Positions 40,885 through 48,971 of a stretch of 64,000 nt of DNA are shown in pieces. Source of the stretch: Nisaea sediminum (GTDB lineage: Bacteria > Pseudomonadota > Alphaproteobacteria > Thalassobaculales > Thalassobaculaceae); the NCBI RefSeq assembly GCF_014904705.1, contig NZ_JACZCQ010000006.1, positions 248,001 through 312,000 on the forward strand, read 5' to 3'. Below the pieces are notes generated by a model. The model worked only from the letters and a program-made list of their open reading frames with translations. It was not told where the DNA came from and did no database searches. Position numbers and translations under genes: made by a program. Position 1 is the stretch's first letter, and the number at the start of each line of letters is the position of its first letter.

Positions 40885-41439
40885 TCAGTCCCGGCCGACC
40901 GACAGGAGCTGCTCCGGCGGGAAGGAGAGCGCAACCCCCTGCACGCTGCAGGACAAAATGACATTCGCCTCCTCGCCGTGGCCCGGGCAGGGCAGCTTGA
41001 CCACCGTCCATTCCGATACGCGCCCGTAGCTCGTGACCATGCCGGCGTTCGTGCCGATCGCGGGCAGGGCGAGAATGTTCCGGTAGAACGGGATGATATC
41101 GTGCTCGACCATCGCCGGCGACTGGCTCAGCGGCTGGTCCGTCTCGTCGATCCCGAGCCGGTCTACGAGCTCAGTTCCCCAGAGCCGGCAGCGCATGTCG
41201 AATGGGGCCTCGGATATCTGCTCGTCGACGTGGATCCAGCCGTACCAGCCGCGGAAATCGTAGAAATCGAAGGCCGACCAGGAAGGCAGTTCCGCTCCCT
41301 GCCACTTGCTCCGCCAGATCTCGACAAAGGAGCCAAGCGGACCGAACCGTTCGCTTGGCGCGTCGAGCGGGTGCAGGCCGAATTGCCGGCCCGCTCCCGA
41401 CTGCGGCACGACGAACGGTTTCCAGGGCTTCGCGTTCAA
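40885..41439 (-). CDS. PAS_5-like domain protein
   Basis: A 184-residue soluble protein that looks like a divergent PAS_5 domain: FDFYDFRGWYGWIHVDEQISEAPFDMRCRLWGTELVDRLGIDETDQPL contains the usual strand-helix layout with a conserved RxxGTEL-like segment. It contains no output domain. It resembles in size the PAS_5 protein at 50773-51300, so the window has two stand-alone copies. Such proteins are abundant in Rhodospirillales and their ligands are unknown. It converges with the hydratase gene with a 10-base gap. Confidence 0.65.
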   Translation of the reverse strand: MNAKPWKPFVVPQSGAGRQFGLHPLDAPSERFGPLGSFVEIWRSKWQGAELPSWSAFDFYDFRGWYGWIHVDEQISEAPFDMRCRLWGTELVDRLGIDETDQPLSQSPAMVEHDIIPFYRNILALPAIGTNAGMVTSYGRVSEWTVVKLPCPGHGEEANVILSCSVQGVALSFPPEQLLSVGRD

Positions 41440-41500
41440 GGCGGCTCCGATATTGGAAGACTGATTCTAGCTCAGACGCCGCCTTTTGCGAAAACAGTAA

Positions 41501-42913
41501 TCAGATCGGGTCGATCGGAACCGCCGCCGCATGACCGATCTCCGCTTCGAGCAGACCCGCAGCGGAGAGCAGGGCAGCTTCGCCGCGCGGTCCTCCGACG
41601 ACCTGAAGCCCGACCGGAAGTCCTTCGGCGGTGAAGCCTGCCGGAATCGACAATGCGGGGAAAGTCGTCAGGGTGATCGCATAGGCCATGGTCAGCCATT
41701 CGACGTAATTGTCGAAGGTATGGCCGTCGCAGACCTCGACGTAACGCTGCTCGACCGGATAGGGGCCGACGCAGGTCGCGGGCGAGAGCAGGAGATCGTA
41801 GGTCTCGAAGAAATCGACAGCGCGCTGGATATAGGCGCCGCGTGCGAGCTGGACGCGGGTGAAGTCCTCAAGGCTGTAATCGAGCGCCTTCTCGATGTTC
41901 CAGACCACTTCCGGCTTCATTTTGTCGCGGTGCTCTTCCAGAAGCTTCCGCTTGGTCATGTAGAACCCCTCGGCGCGGAGGGCCTGGAAGATCTCCTGAA
42001 CATCGTGAAAATCCGGATGCGCCTCCTCGACCTTGACGCCCAGCGCTTCGAATTTGAGCGCGGCGGCCTCGCAGATCTTCGCCACTTCCGGATCGACCGG
42101 CGTGCAGCCGAGATCGCGCGAGAAAGCGACCCGCTTCGGCAACCGCTGCGCCTTCACGGCGTCGCTGAAACTTTCCGCCGGGCGTGCCAGCGAGATCGGA
42201 TCGCGCGGATGTTCGCCGGACATGGCATCGAGCATCAGCGCGACGTCGGCGACATTGCGTGCCATCGGGCCCGCGACCGGGAGATTGGCGAAGGGTGTGC
42301 CGGCCGGTCCGCGCGCGACCCGACCCGGGCTCGGGCGCAGGCCGACGATGGAACAGAAACTCGCGGGATTGCGCAGCGAGCCGCCGGTATCGGAGCCCTG
42401 CGCGAGCCAGGCGGTGCCGGAGGCCAGCGCCGCCGCCGACCCGCCGGAAGATCCCGCGACGCTGCGCTTCTGGTTCCAGGGATTCAACGTGGTGCCGAGC
42501 ACCTCGTTGAAGGTGTTCCCCCCGGCGCCGAACTCCGGCGTGTTCGCCTTGGCGTAGACCACCCCGCCGTTCTTCTCCAGCGTCTCCACGACGATGTCGG
42601 ATTTATCCGGAATATGGTCGGCGAAGATCGGCGAGCCGAAGGTGGTCCGAACCCCCTTCACTTCTTCCAGATCCTTGATCGCGACCGGGATGCCGAGAAG
42701 TTCCCCGCGATCCGCGACGGGCTTTTCCATAAGCGCTTTCGCATGATCGCGCGCGCGTTCGAAGCACAGCGTCGGCAGCGCATTGATCCTCGGCTCGACA
42801 GCAGAGATCCGCGTCTCAAGCGCGTCCAGAAGATCGAGCGGAGTGACCTCGCCCTTGGCCAGCAGATTGCGGATTTCGGTCGCGGTTTTCCAGATCAGGG
42901 AACTATCGGTCAT
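41501..42913 (-). CDS. Amidase (amidase signature family)
   Basis: A 470-residue amidase-signature hydrolase. The catalytic triad is Lys in VAIKDLEEVKG (about residue 80), the cis-Ser and nucleophile Ser in RSVAGSSGGSAAALASG and GSDTGGSLRNPASF. It hydrolyses an amide or ureido bond; specificity is not obvious. The ATG at 42913 begins MTDSSLIWKTATEIRNLLAKG, the usual start with the helical N-terminal region; an alternative lies 18 bases upstream. It is divergent from the Ldh2 gene. Confidence 0.93.
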   Translation of the reverse strand: MTDSSLIWKTATEIRNLLAKGEVTPLDLLDALETRISAVEPRINALPTLCFERARDHAKALMEKPVADRGELLGIPVAIKDLEEVKGVRTTFGSPIFADHIPDKSDIVVETLEKNGGVVYAKANTPEFGAGGNTFNEVLGTTLNPWNQKRSVAGSSGGSAAALASGTAWLAQGSDTGGSLRNPASFCSIVGLRPSPGRVARGPAGTPFANLPVAGPMARNVADVALMLDAMSGEHPRDPISLARPAESFSDAVKAQRLPKRVAFSRDLGCTPVDPEVAKICEAAALKFEALGVKVEEAHPDFHDVQEIFQALRAEGFYMTKRKLLEEHRDKMKPEVVWNIEKALDYSLEDFTRVQLARGAYIQRAVDFFETYDLLLSPATCVGPYPVEQRYVEVCDGHTFDNYVEWLTMAYAITLTTFPALSIPAGFTAEGLPVGLQVVGGPRGEAALLSAAGLLEAEIGHAAAVPIDPI

Positions 42914-43120
42914 AGGGGACTCCGGGCGCATTGCACGCGTGTGACTCGTAAGGTAGGAAGGCGCAGCTTATAGCAATGTCCCATGCCTGCAATTGTACTC
43001 CGCGTGGATAGTCTCGTGCCTGCCCGGAGAGGGCGGCCGCGTTGACACCGCCCGCCGCCTCGTCGCAAGGTCGGACCTGCTCCCGACCACCCGAGAACCG
43101 AGCCTCCCGGAGACCGAGAT

Positions 43121-44137
43121 ATGCGGATACCCCTCGCGCCGCTGCAGGACACCATTACGGCCGCCTTCGTCAACAGCAAGGTCGCGCCTGACATGGCGGA
43201 GATCGTTGCGCGCGCGCTCGTGCGGGCGGAAGCGGACGGCATTTCCTCGCACGGCGTCGCGCGGGTGCCCCCCTATGCCGAACAGGCGAAATGCGGCAAG
43301 GTCGACGGCTTCGCGAAACCGACGGCACAGCGTGCCCGTCCGGGCGTGATCAATGTCGACAGCCACATCGGCTTTGCCTTTCCTGCGATAACGCTCGGGC
43401 TCGCGGAAGGATCCAAGGCGGCGAAAGAGACCGGAGTCGCGGCCATCGGCATCGCCCATTCGCACCATTTCGGCGTCGCCGGCCATCATGTCGAGGACGC
43501 GGCCGACCAGGGGCTCGTTGCGCTGGCCTTCTCCAACACGCCGTCGGCGATCGCGCCCTGGGGCGGCAAGAAGGCGCTCTACGGCACCAATCCGATCGCT
43601 TTCGCCTGGCCGCGTCCCGGCAAGCCTCCGATGGTGATCGACCTGTCCGTCTCCACCGTGGCCCGCGGCAAGGTGATGCTTGCCGCCAAGGCCGGAAAAT
43701 CCATTCCCGACGATTGGGCGCTCGACGCCGACGGCAATGCGACGACCGATGCGAATGCCGCCTTGGAGGGTTCCATGGCGCCGCTCGGCGGCACCAGTGC
43801 CGGCGCCAAGGGCGCGGCCCTCGCCCTGATGGTGGAGCTGCTCTGCGGCGCCCTCACCGGGTCCAATTTCGGCTATGAGGGAACGTCCTTCTTCGAACCG
43901 ACCGGTGCCCCGCCCTCGATTGGCCATATGATCCTGCTGTTCGATTCGGCGGCCTTCGGCGGTGCGGAAAGCTTCGCCCTGCGCGGCGAGGAGATGTTCG
44001 CCGAGATCATCGCCCAGGAAGGGGCCCGCCTGCCCGGCGACCGCCGGCTGATCCTGCGCGATCAGGCGGCACGGGACGGCGTCGAGATCCCCGACGCGCT
44101 TTATGAAGACATCCGGGCCCGCGCGGCCTCCAATTGA
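43121..44137 (+). CDS. Malate/L-lactate/ureidoglycolate dehydrogenase family (Ldh2)
   Basis: A 338-residue NAD(P)-dependent dehydrogenase of the Ldh2 (malate/sulfolactate/ureidoglycolate) family, which has a non-Rossmann fold. Family motifs are ADGISSHGVARVPPYAEQ (catalytic His in SHG), AHSHHFGVAGHHVEDAADQGL, NTPSAIAPWGGKKALYGTNPIAFAWP and GGTSAGAKGAALALMVELL. Its specific substrate is unknown; ureidoglycolate or a hydroxy-acid such as sulfolactate are typical possibilities. The GNAT gene follows 12 bases downstream in the same direction. Confidence 0.93.
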   Translation: MRIPLAPLQDTITAAFVNSKVAPDMAEIVARALVRAEADGISSHGVARVPPYAEQAKCGKVDGFAKPTAQRARPGVINVDSHIGFAFPAITLGLAEGSKAAKETGVAAIGIAHSHHFGVAGHHVEDAADQGLVALAFSNTPSAIAPWGGKKALYGTNPIAFAWPRPGKPPMVIDLSVSTVARGKVMLAAKAGKSIPDDWALDADGNATTDANAALEGSMAPLGGTSAGAKGAALALMVELLCGALTGSNFGYEGTSFFEPTGAPPSIGHMILLFDSAAFGGAESFALRGEEMFAEIIAQEGARLPGDRRLILRDQAARDGVEIPDALYEDIRARAASN

Positions 44138-44149
44138 CGAGAGAAAAAA

Positions 44150-44641
44150 ATGACCGACGGCATCATCATCCGCCCCGCGACACGCGAGGACGTTCCGCAA
44201 CTCTTCAAGCTGGTGCAGGGGCTCGCGGAATATGTAAAGGAAAGCCATCTGCTCAAGGCGACGGAAGCCGACCTGTTGCGTGACGGTTTCGGGCCCGAGC
44301 CCCGCTTCAAGGCCGTCGTCGCCGACGACGGCGCCGGGAACCTGCTCGGAAACGTGATCTATTCCGCCAACTACTCGACCTGGCTCGGCCGTTCGGTCTG
44401 CTACATCGACGACTTCTTCGTCTCCGAAGCGGCGCGGGGCAAGGGTCTCGGCAAGCGGCTGATGGCCGCTGTCGCGGCGGAAGCGGTGGCGGCGGGACAC
44501 GGCCGCATCGCGCTTTCGGTGCTGCACTGGAACCCGGCCCGCGAGGTCTATCGCCGGCTCGGGTTCAAGCACGAAGAGGAATGGCTGCGCTATTCGGTCT
44601 CCGGAGACGCCCTGAAGGAACTCGCGGCGGCAGCCGAGTGA
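44150..44641 (+). CDS. GNAT-family N-acetyltransferase
   Basis: A 163-residue GNAT enzyme, similar in length and pattern to spermidine/diamine-type and related acetyltransferases: RPATREDVPQLFKLVQGLAEYVK, then SVCYIDDFFVSEAARGKGLGKRLM, with the acetyl-CoA motif RGKGLGKRL, and LSVLHWNPAREVYRRLGFKHEEEW. The FFVSEAARGKGLGK motif with the preceding GNVIYSANYSTW closely matches spermidine N1-acetyltransferase-like proteins, but polyamine specificity is inferred. Follows Ldh2 with a 12-base gap. Confidence 0.88.
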   Translation: MTDGIIIRPATREDVPQLFKLVQGLAEYVKESHLLKATEADLLRDGFGPEPRFKAVVADDGAGNLLGNVIYSANYSTWLGRSVCYIDDFFVSEAARGKGLGKRLMAAVAAEAVAAGHGRIALSVLHWNPAREVYRRLGFKHEEEWLRYSVSGDALKELAAAAE

Positions 44642-44721
44642 GGCCTGCCGCGCGCTTGACAGAGCGCGCGCGGATGGCGACCAATTGACCTCAGGTTTCC
44701 GTTGCGTGGAGAAACACGACC

Positions 44722-45558
44722 ATGAATGTCGATGTCGCCGGTGAAATGAACGTCCTCTGGGACGAGACCCAACTGATTCTCGCCACCTATGGCTTCGATG
44801 TCCTCGGGGCCATAGTGATCCTTTTGCTTGGATGGATCGTCGCCGGATGGGCAAGCCGCGCGACACGGAACGCCGTGGAGCGGATCGGCTGGATGGACGG
44901 CACGATCAAGCCGCTGATCGCCTCCATCGTCCGCTACCTCGTCATCGTGGTCACCGTCGTCGCGGTGTTGAACCGCTTCGGGGTCGAGACCACCAGCATC
45001 ATCGCCGTGCTCGGCGCCGCCGGCCTCGCCGTGGGTCTGGCGCTCCAGGGCACGCTCAGCAATGTCGCCGCCGGGGTGATGATCCTCTTCCTGCGCCCCT
45101 TCAAGGTTGGCGACTACGTCACGGCGGGCGGCAATGGCGGAACGGTTGCCGAGGTCGGCCTGTTCACCACCGAGCTGACGACGCCGGACAATGTGTCGAT
45201 CGCGGTACCGAACAGCCAAATCATCGGCGGCGCGATCAGCAACTTTTCCAAGCATCCGACCCGCCGCATCGATATCGTTGTCGGCATCGGCTACAGCAGC
45301 AATATCGACACCGCTTTCGCCGCACTGATGAAGCTCGCCGAAGGAGATGCGCGTGTCCTCGCCGATCCGGCTCCGCAGGTCAGTGTCCGGGCCCTCGCCG
45401 ACAGTTCGGTGAATGTCGGACTGCGCTTCTGGGTCAATTCCGCCGACTATTGGCCGACCCTGTTCGATTTCAACAAGGCGGTGAAAGAGACACTGGACGC
45501 GAACGGCATCGAGATTCCGTTCCCACAGCGCGTCGTCGAGCTGAAGAACCCGAAGTAA
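44722..45558 (+). CDS. Small-conductance mechanosensitive channel (MscS family)
   Basis: A 278-residue MscS channel that releases solutes on hypo-osmotic shock. Three membrane helices (about 15-40, 60-90, 95-125) end in the pore-lining TM3 sequence VLGAAGLAVGLALQGTLSNVAAGVMILFLRPF with its Gly/Ala zipper. The cytosolic beta domain follows (VGDYVTAGGNGGTVAEVGLFTTEL, VPNSQIIGGAISNFS), and the alpha/beta domain completes it. Length is close to the E. coli MscS of 286 residues. A stem-loop lies between it and the convergent protease-like gene. Confidence 0.95.
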   Translation: MNVDVAGEMNVLWDETQLILATYGFDVLGAIVILLLGWIVAGWASRATRNAVERIGWMDGTIKPLIASIVRYLVIVVTVVAVLNRFGVETTSIIAVLGAAGLAVGLALQGTLSNVAAGVMILFLRPFKVGDYVTAGGNGGTVAEVGLFTTELTTPDNVSIAVPNSQIIGGAISNFSKHPTRRIDIVVGIGYSSNIDTAFAALMKLAEGDARVLADPAPQVSVRALADSSVNVGLRFWVNSADYWPTLFDFNKAVKETLDANGIEIPFPQRVVELKNPK

Positions 45559-45590
45559 AAACCGGCCGGGCCGTGTCAGTAGGTCCGGCC
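45557..45590. terminator. Stem-loop between convergent MscS and trypsin-PDZ genes
   Basis: GGCCGGGCC (45564-45572) and GGTCCGGCC (45582-45590) pair over nine bases with one wobble in the rightward RNA. Reading leftward the hairpin has one mismatch and is followed by TTTTT (45557-45561). It contains the stop of the leftward gene (45576). It probably serves as a bidirectional terminator. Confidence 0.55.
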
Positions 45591-46577
45591 GAGCTTGAGC
45601 CAGCTGTGGCGATCCCGGCTTTCGACGTCGACGACGTGGATCTTGCCCTCCCGGAGCACCGTGAGGGGGATCCGCGTCCCCGCCGGGCCGAGCGCCCAGA
45701 CCAAGCGGAAGAAGGCGGCCATGTCCGTCACCGGCGCTCCGTCGACCGCGACCAGCAGATCGCCGAACCGGAGCCCCGCCGTTTCGGCCGGGCCGCCCTC
45801 GGAGACCCCCGAGACGATCAGATATCCATTCACCTCCGTGGGGTAGAGCCCGATCCAGGGCCGGGCCGGTTCCGTCGAACGCCCGAAGGCGAGCAGGTCC
45901 GCCAGGATCGGCTTCAGCAGATCGATCGGCACGAACATGTTGCCCGTCTGCCCGCTCCCGTCCGCATCCTGCAGGATGAGCGAGCCGATGCCGAGCAGAC
46001 GACCGTCCTCGCCGAACAACGCGGCACCGCCGAATTCCGGAATCGGAGGCGCCGTGAAAATCGCCCCGTCGATGAGATACTCCCAGCCGCCGGCGAAGGG
46101 ATGCACCGAGCGGACCTCAACGGGCAGCGCCGGCACCGGCCCGACGCTGGCGGCGAGCGCCTTCTGGCGGCTTTCGACCGCAGCTGACGAACCGAGCGCG
46201 ACTGAGGGCACGCTGAGGCCCTCGTAGGCTCTGAGGAGCCCGAAACCGGTTGCATGATCGTAGGCAACGATATCGGCCGGAAAACGGCGGCCATTCCGAT
46301 CGGTCACCGAAACCTCGTCGGCTTCCAGGATCAGGTAGCCGATCGTCAGGATCAGCCCGTCATCCGCGATCACGACACCTGCGCCCGCGCGCTCGGTGCC
46401 GAGGCGGGAGGCGGTTCTCGAATCTCCCGGAACGCGGGCTTCCACGCGGACAACGCTGAGGAGAGGATTCGCCGTCCCCGCCGCAGGGGCAGGGGCGGAC
46501 GCGAGCGAGGAACCGAGAAGAACGAGGCAGAGCGTCAGGAGAGCCGCTCCGCGTTGCACGAAGAACTGCGCCTGCAT
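45576..46577 (-). CDS. Catalytically dead trypsin-like/PDZ protein (HtrA pseudo-protease)
   Basis: A 333-residue secreted protein with an N-terminal signal (AALLTLCLVLLGSSLASA), an S1C trypsin-like domain and a C-terminal PDZ domain (PARPWIGLYPTEVNGYLIVSGVSEGGPAETAGL, FGDLLVAVDGAPV). The whole HtrA triad is replaced: the His position of ILTxxHVV is Tyr81 (ILTIGYLI), the Asp is Gly111 (HATGFGLL) and the Ser of GNSGG is Phe182 (PEFGGAALF). It therefore cannot be a serine protease and may bind peptides or regulate another HtrA. The ATG at 46577 has GGAGGAGTG directly upstream. It is leftward and convergent with MscS. Confidence 0.9.
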   Translation of the reverse strand: MQAQFFVQRGAALLTLCLVLLGSSLASAPAPAAGTANPLLSVVRVEARVPGDSRTASRLGTERAGAGVVIADDGLILTIGYLILEADEVSVTDRNGRRFPADIVAYDHATGFGLLRAYEGLSVPSVALGSSAAVESRQKALAASVGPVPALPVEVRSVHPFAGGWEYLIDGAIFTAPPIPEFGGAALFGEDGRLLGIGSLILQDADGSGQTGNMFVPIDLLKPILADLLAFGRSTEPARPWIGLYPTEVNGYLIVSGVSEGGPAETAGLRFGDLLVAVDGAPVTDMAAFFRLVWALGPAGTRIPLTVLREGKIHVVDVESRDRHSWLKLGRTY

Positions 46578-46753
46578 CACTCCTCCGTCTGCTGTCGCGG
46601 CTCCGGGCCGCATATCAAACGATATATGGCGCTCGGACCGCCGACCAAGAGTTTCGGATCCGCCGGACGCGTCCTGTCGAACGGAATACGCTTCGGCCCT
46701 CGAACTATGTTATTGTTAGCAAAGGATCCGATCCAAGACGCGGCAGGTGGTGA

Positions 46754-47140
46754 ATGGCGAAGAACCATGCAAAGGAAAAAGCGCTGGAAGCGCTGGAAGC
46801 GACCGGCAACAACCGCCGCGAGGCCTCCTTGCTCCTTCGGGTCTGGGCGGAGTCGGACGAGAAATTGAAAGCCGACCTGGTCCGGCCGTTCCTCAACAAT
46901 ATCTGCGCACTTGCGGTGCAGAGCGCGGCCGCCGGCCGGGCCACCCTGCGGAAACCGGCGTCAGGTCGCAAGCGTCCCGCGGACAATGCCGCGTCGCTGC
47001 TGAATGCGATCAGCGGCGGCGGTGCGCAGACCATGTCCAGTACGCGCAGCTCCGCGCCGCCGCCTCCGGCAAGCAGTGCGCGCCACCGGCAGGCCGTCAC
47101 GCTTCTCGCCTCGGCCTTCAAGCCCGGCAACAAGTCCTGA
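46754..47140 (+). CDS. Hypothetical protein
   Basis: A 128-residue cytosolic protein. The N-terminal 50 residues (HAKEKALEALEATGNNRREASLLLRVWAESDEKL) are helical and polar and look like a small helix-bundle; the middle and C-terminal part are low complexity (SSTRSSAPPPPASSA) before a final helix (RHRQAVTLLASAFKPG). A good ribosome site (AGGTGG) is six bases before the ATG. I do not recognise the family; conserved alphaproteobacterial hypotheticals have this layout. Confidence 0.6.
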   Translation: MAKNHAKEKALEALEATGNNRREASLLLRVWAESDEKLKADLVRPFLNNICALAVQSAAAGRATLRKPASGRKRPADNAASLLNAISGGGAQTMSSTRSSAPPPPASSARHRQAVTLLASAFKPGNKS

Positions 47141-47170
47141 ACGTGATCGGATGAGGCCGAAAGGCGGTCC

Positions 47171-47812
47171 CTATCTAGGGCGCGCCTCGACCATGTTTTC
47201 GTAGAGATTGGCGAGATAGGTCGGATCCGCGCCGATGCTGACCTGCTGGTTCGTGCGATTGCGGATTTCCGCCGTCTCGGCCACGCCGGCCGCCACCATT
47301 TCCGGCGTCGGCTCGTCCGGAACCACAACCTGGCCGTTCTTGATCAGCCCCGCCAGCATGTCCTGAGAATGTTTGCGGAACCGCTGGAAAGAGGAATCCA
47401 TGCCGCTGTCGCGCCGCGCCCGCGGGTTCGAAGCGCGCGACAGCGCCATCGAAAAGATATCGAGGATCAGGTTCGGGTTGTAGCTCGCGATCCAGCCATC
47501 GACCATGGCGCCGAAAACGGCTTCGACATAAACCCGCGCGCCGCGCTGCCCCATCAGGCCACCGGCAAGCGTCTTGTCCGCTCCGGCGCACATCGCGTCC
47601 GTCGGCTCTTTCGGGACGATTGCGAAACCGGCCAGCTCGAGCGATTGAACGACGCCTTCCGCGTCCTTCTTGTACTGCTCCCACTCGTTCTCGATCAGGA
47701 ATGACCCGAGGATATCGACCTGATCGTTCTGCACACGGTTCAGAAACCGCGCGAATTCCTTCGCGACGTGCTCAACGACTGAAAATGTCTGCACCGGCTC
47801 TCTGCCGCGCAT
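47171..47812 (-). CDS. Hypothetical protein with duplicated VPxEPTxxM motif
   Basis: A 213-residue soluble protein not assigned to a family. It carries a repeated element: FAIVPKEPTDAMCAGADKTL (near residue 73) and VVVPDEPTPEMVAAGVAET (near residue 167), the VPxEPTxxM/AG motif known from other bacterial and phage proteins. The intervening region is amphipathic helix. The ATG at 47812 with AAGGAG six bases upstream is chosen over a TTG at 47818. It is in a leftward series of small proteins of unknown function. Confidence 0.65.
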   Translation of the reverse strand: MRGREPVQTFSVVEHVAKEFARFLNRVQNDQVDILGSFLIENEWEQYKKDAEGVVQSLELAGFAIVPKEPTDAMCAGADKTLAGGLMGQRGARVYVEAVFGAMVDGWIASYNPNLILDIFSMALSRASNPRARRDSGMDSSFQRFRKHSQDMLAGLIKNGQVVVPDEPTPEMVAAGVAETAEIRNRTNQQVSIGADPTYLANLYENMVEARPR

Positions 47813-47869
47813 CGCCAACTCCTTAACAGGCCTGTCCGCACGAGCGGCAGGCGCCTGACGTTCGTTTGC

Positions 47870-47904
47870 TCCGGAAGGATCGACCCATCGGCCTATCCTC
47901 CGGA
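47870..47904. other. Imperfect stem-loop in the 47.8-48.0 kb intergenic gap
   Basis: TCCGGAAGGAT (47870-47880) and ATCCTCCGGA (47895-47904) form a ten-base-pair stem with one bulged A and a 14-base loop. No T-run on either side makes it a weak terminator; it may be an RNA processing or protein site. Confidence 0.35.
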
Positions 47905-47997
47905 AATAAATTCAAAATCCACGAAAACTCTAGCCGATGCACAGCATGAAAAACAACGCCGTCTTTCCGACGGGCGCAGGCCATCGGTCCGGAAGGT

Positions 47998-48025
47998 GCG
48001 ATAGCGCACGTTGCCGTGCTATCGC
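47998..48025. other. Stem-loop at the 3' end of the 48019 gene
   Basis: GCGATAGC (47998-48005) and GCTATCGC (48018-48025) are exact inverted repeats around a 12-base loop and overlap the stop codon of the leftward gene at 48019. It could mark the transcript end, but has no T-run. Confidence 0.35.
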
Positions 48026-48393
48026 GGCGCGCGCGTGAGGAAACGCGGCGGCGCCTGAAGATCGCCACCGGCATCAGGCTTGCGTGCCGTCCGGACCCGC
48101 CGCTGCGGCGATTCCATGTCCCGCCAATCGCGCTCCGTCTGGAACGGCTCGCCCTGAAGCGCCTCGCGAATGATCGCATGAGCAAGATGCTCGGCGGCAG
48201 AGCCGATATCGGTGCGCTGCCAGCCCGGCAAGGCATCGAAGGCGGCGCGCGCCATGAAGCGGTCGATCTGCTTGCCGGAAGTGTAGGCCCTGCGGATTTC
48301 CCGCGTCACCTTGTCCGACGGACCTAGTTTCTCGGCAACCGTGTCCGAAAGGATACCAAGGGCTCTGCGATCGGTGGTCTCAAAGCTCGCCAT
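48019..48393 (-). CDS. Hypothetical protein
   Basis: A 124-residue hydrophilic protein with a mostly helical N-terminal two-thirds (ALGILSDTVAEKLGPSDKVTREIRRAYTSGKQIDRF, FDALPGWQRTDIGSAAEHLAHAIIREALQ) and a basic, Gly/Pro-rich tail. No signal, membrane or known motif is visible. It starts with ATG at 48393 after a 69-base gap from the Hpt-like gene upstream, in the same direction, so it may share its operon. Confidence 0.55.
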   Translation of the reverse strand: MASFETTDRRALGILSDTVAEKLGPSDKVTREIRRAYTSGKQIDRFMARAAFDALPGWQRTDIGSAAEHLAHAIIREALQGEPFQTERDWRDMESPQRRVRTARKPDAGGDLQAPPRFLTRAPR

Positions 48394-48462
48394 CTAGCGC
48401 TCCGGGTGACTTCACGGGGACAAGATAAGCATACCGGAGCACTCTGTCACCGGCTTCCTGCA

Positions 48463-48954
48463 TCACCCGAACTTCCGCACCGCCGCCCGCAATCCGCTGA
48501 GCACCTGATCTTCGAGAATTCCGCCATTGTCGATGATCCTGTCGGCGATGACGACATACATGGCGTCGATGTGAAGCTGCAGAATCTCGAACTGGATACG
48601 CCCGAGTTCCGTCCGTCCGGTGACGAAATCGTTCAGTGTCGTGGCGATCAGACTGAGCACGTTGTAGCCGACGGTTCCGCCCATCCCTTTGATCTGCAGG
48701 CTCTCGTCGAAGACCAGCGCGAGCATGTCCTCCTGCGTCATATCGCCGTCGAGAACCGTCTGGACGCTGGTGCGCAGTTTGCGCAGCCGGGCCGCGAGAT
48801 CGACCACGAAACGCTCGCGCGACTCGTTGACCACCTCCTCCAGCCGTCGCAATACGGCCGGGCTCAGACGCAGATCCATGCCCGTCCTGCTATTGACGGC
48901 ACGCGCGCGGAGGTCTTCGACAGGAGGCAGAAATTTGGACTTCGCGGCGGTCAA
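48463..48954 (-). CDS. Hpt-like protein lacking the phosphoacceptor histidine
   Basis: A 163-residue helical protein. The segment FDESLQIKGMGGTVGYNVLSLIATTLNDFV at about 82-111 follows the histidine-phosphotransfer layout (AHxLKGxGGTxGY), but the His position is Leu86. It is therefore probably a pseudo-Hpt that docks a receiver without phosphotransfer, or a different four-helix fold. A TTG start with GGGGAG at the proper distance is used; the next in-frame ATG (48879) would drop part of the helix. It follows the receiver gene by 17 bases in the same direction, suggesting that the pair works together. Confidence 0.6.
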   Translation of the reverse strand: MTAAKSKFLPPVEDLRARAVNSRTGMDLRLSPAVLRRLEEVVNESRERFVVDLAARLRKLRTSVQTVLDGDMTQEDMLALVFDESLQIKGMGGTVGYNVLSLIATTLNDFVTGRTELGRIQFEILQLHIDAMYVVIADRIIDNGGILEDQVLSGLRAAVRKFG

Positions 48955-48971
48955 ACCGGCTCCCCAGATGA

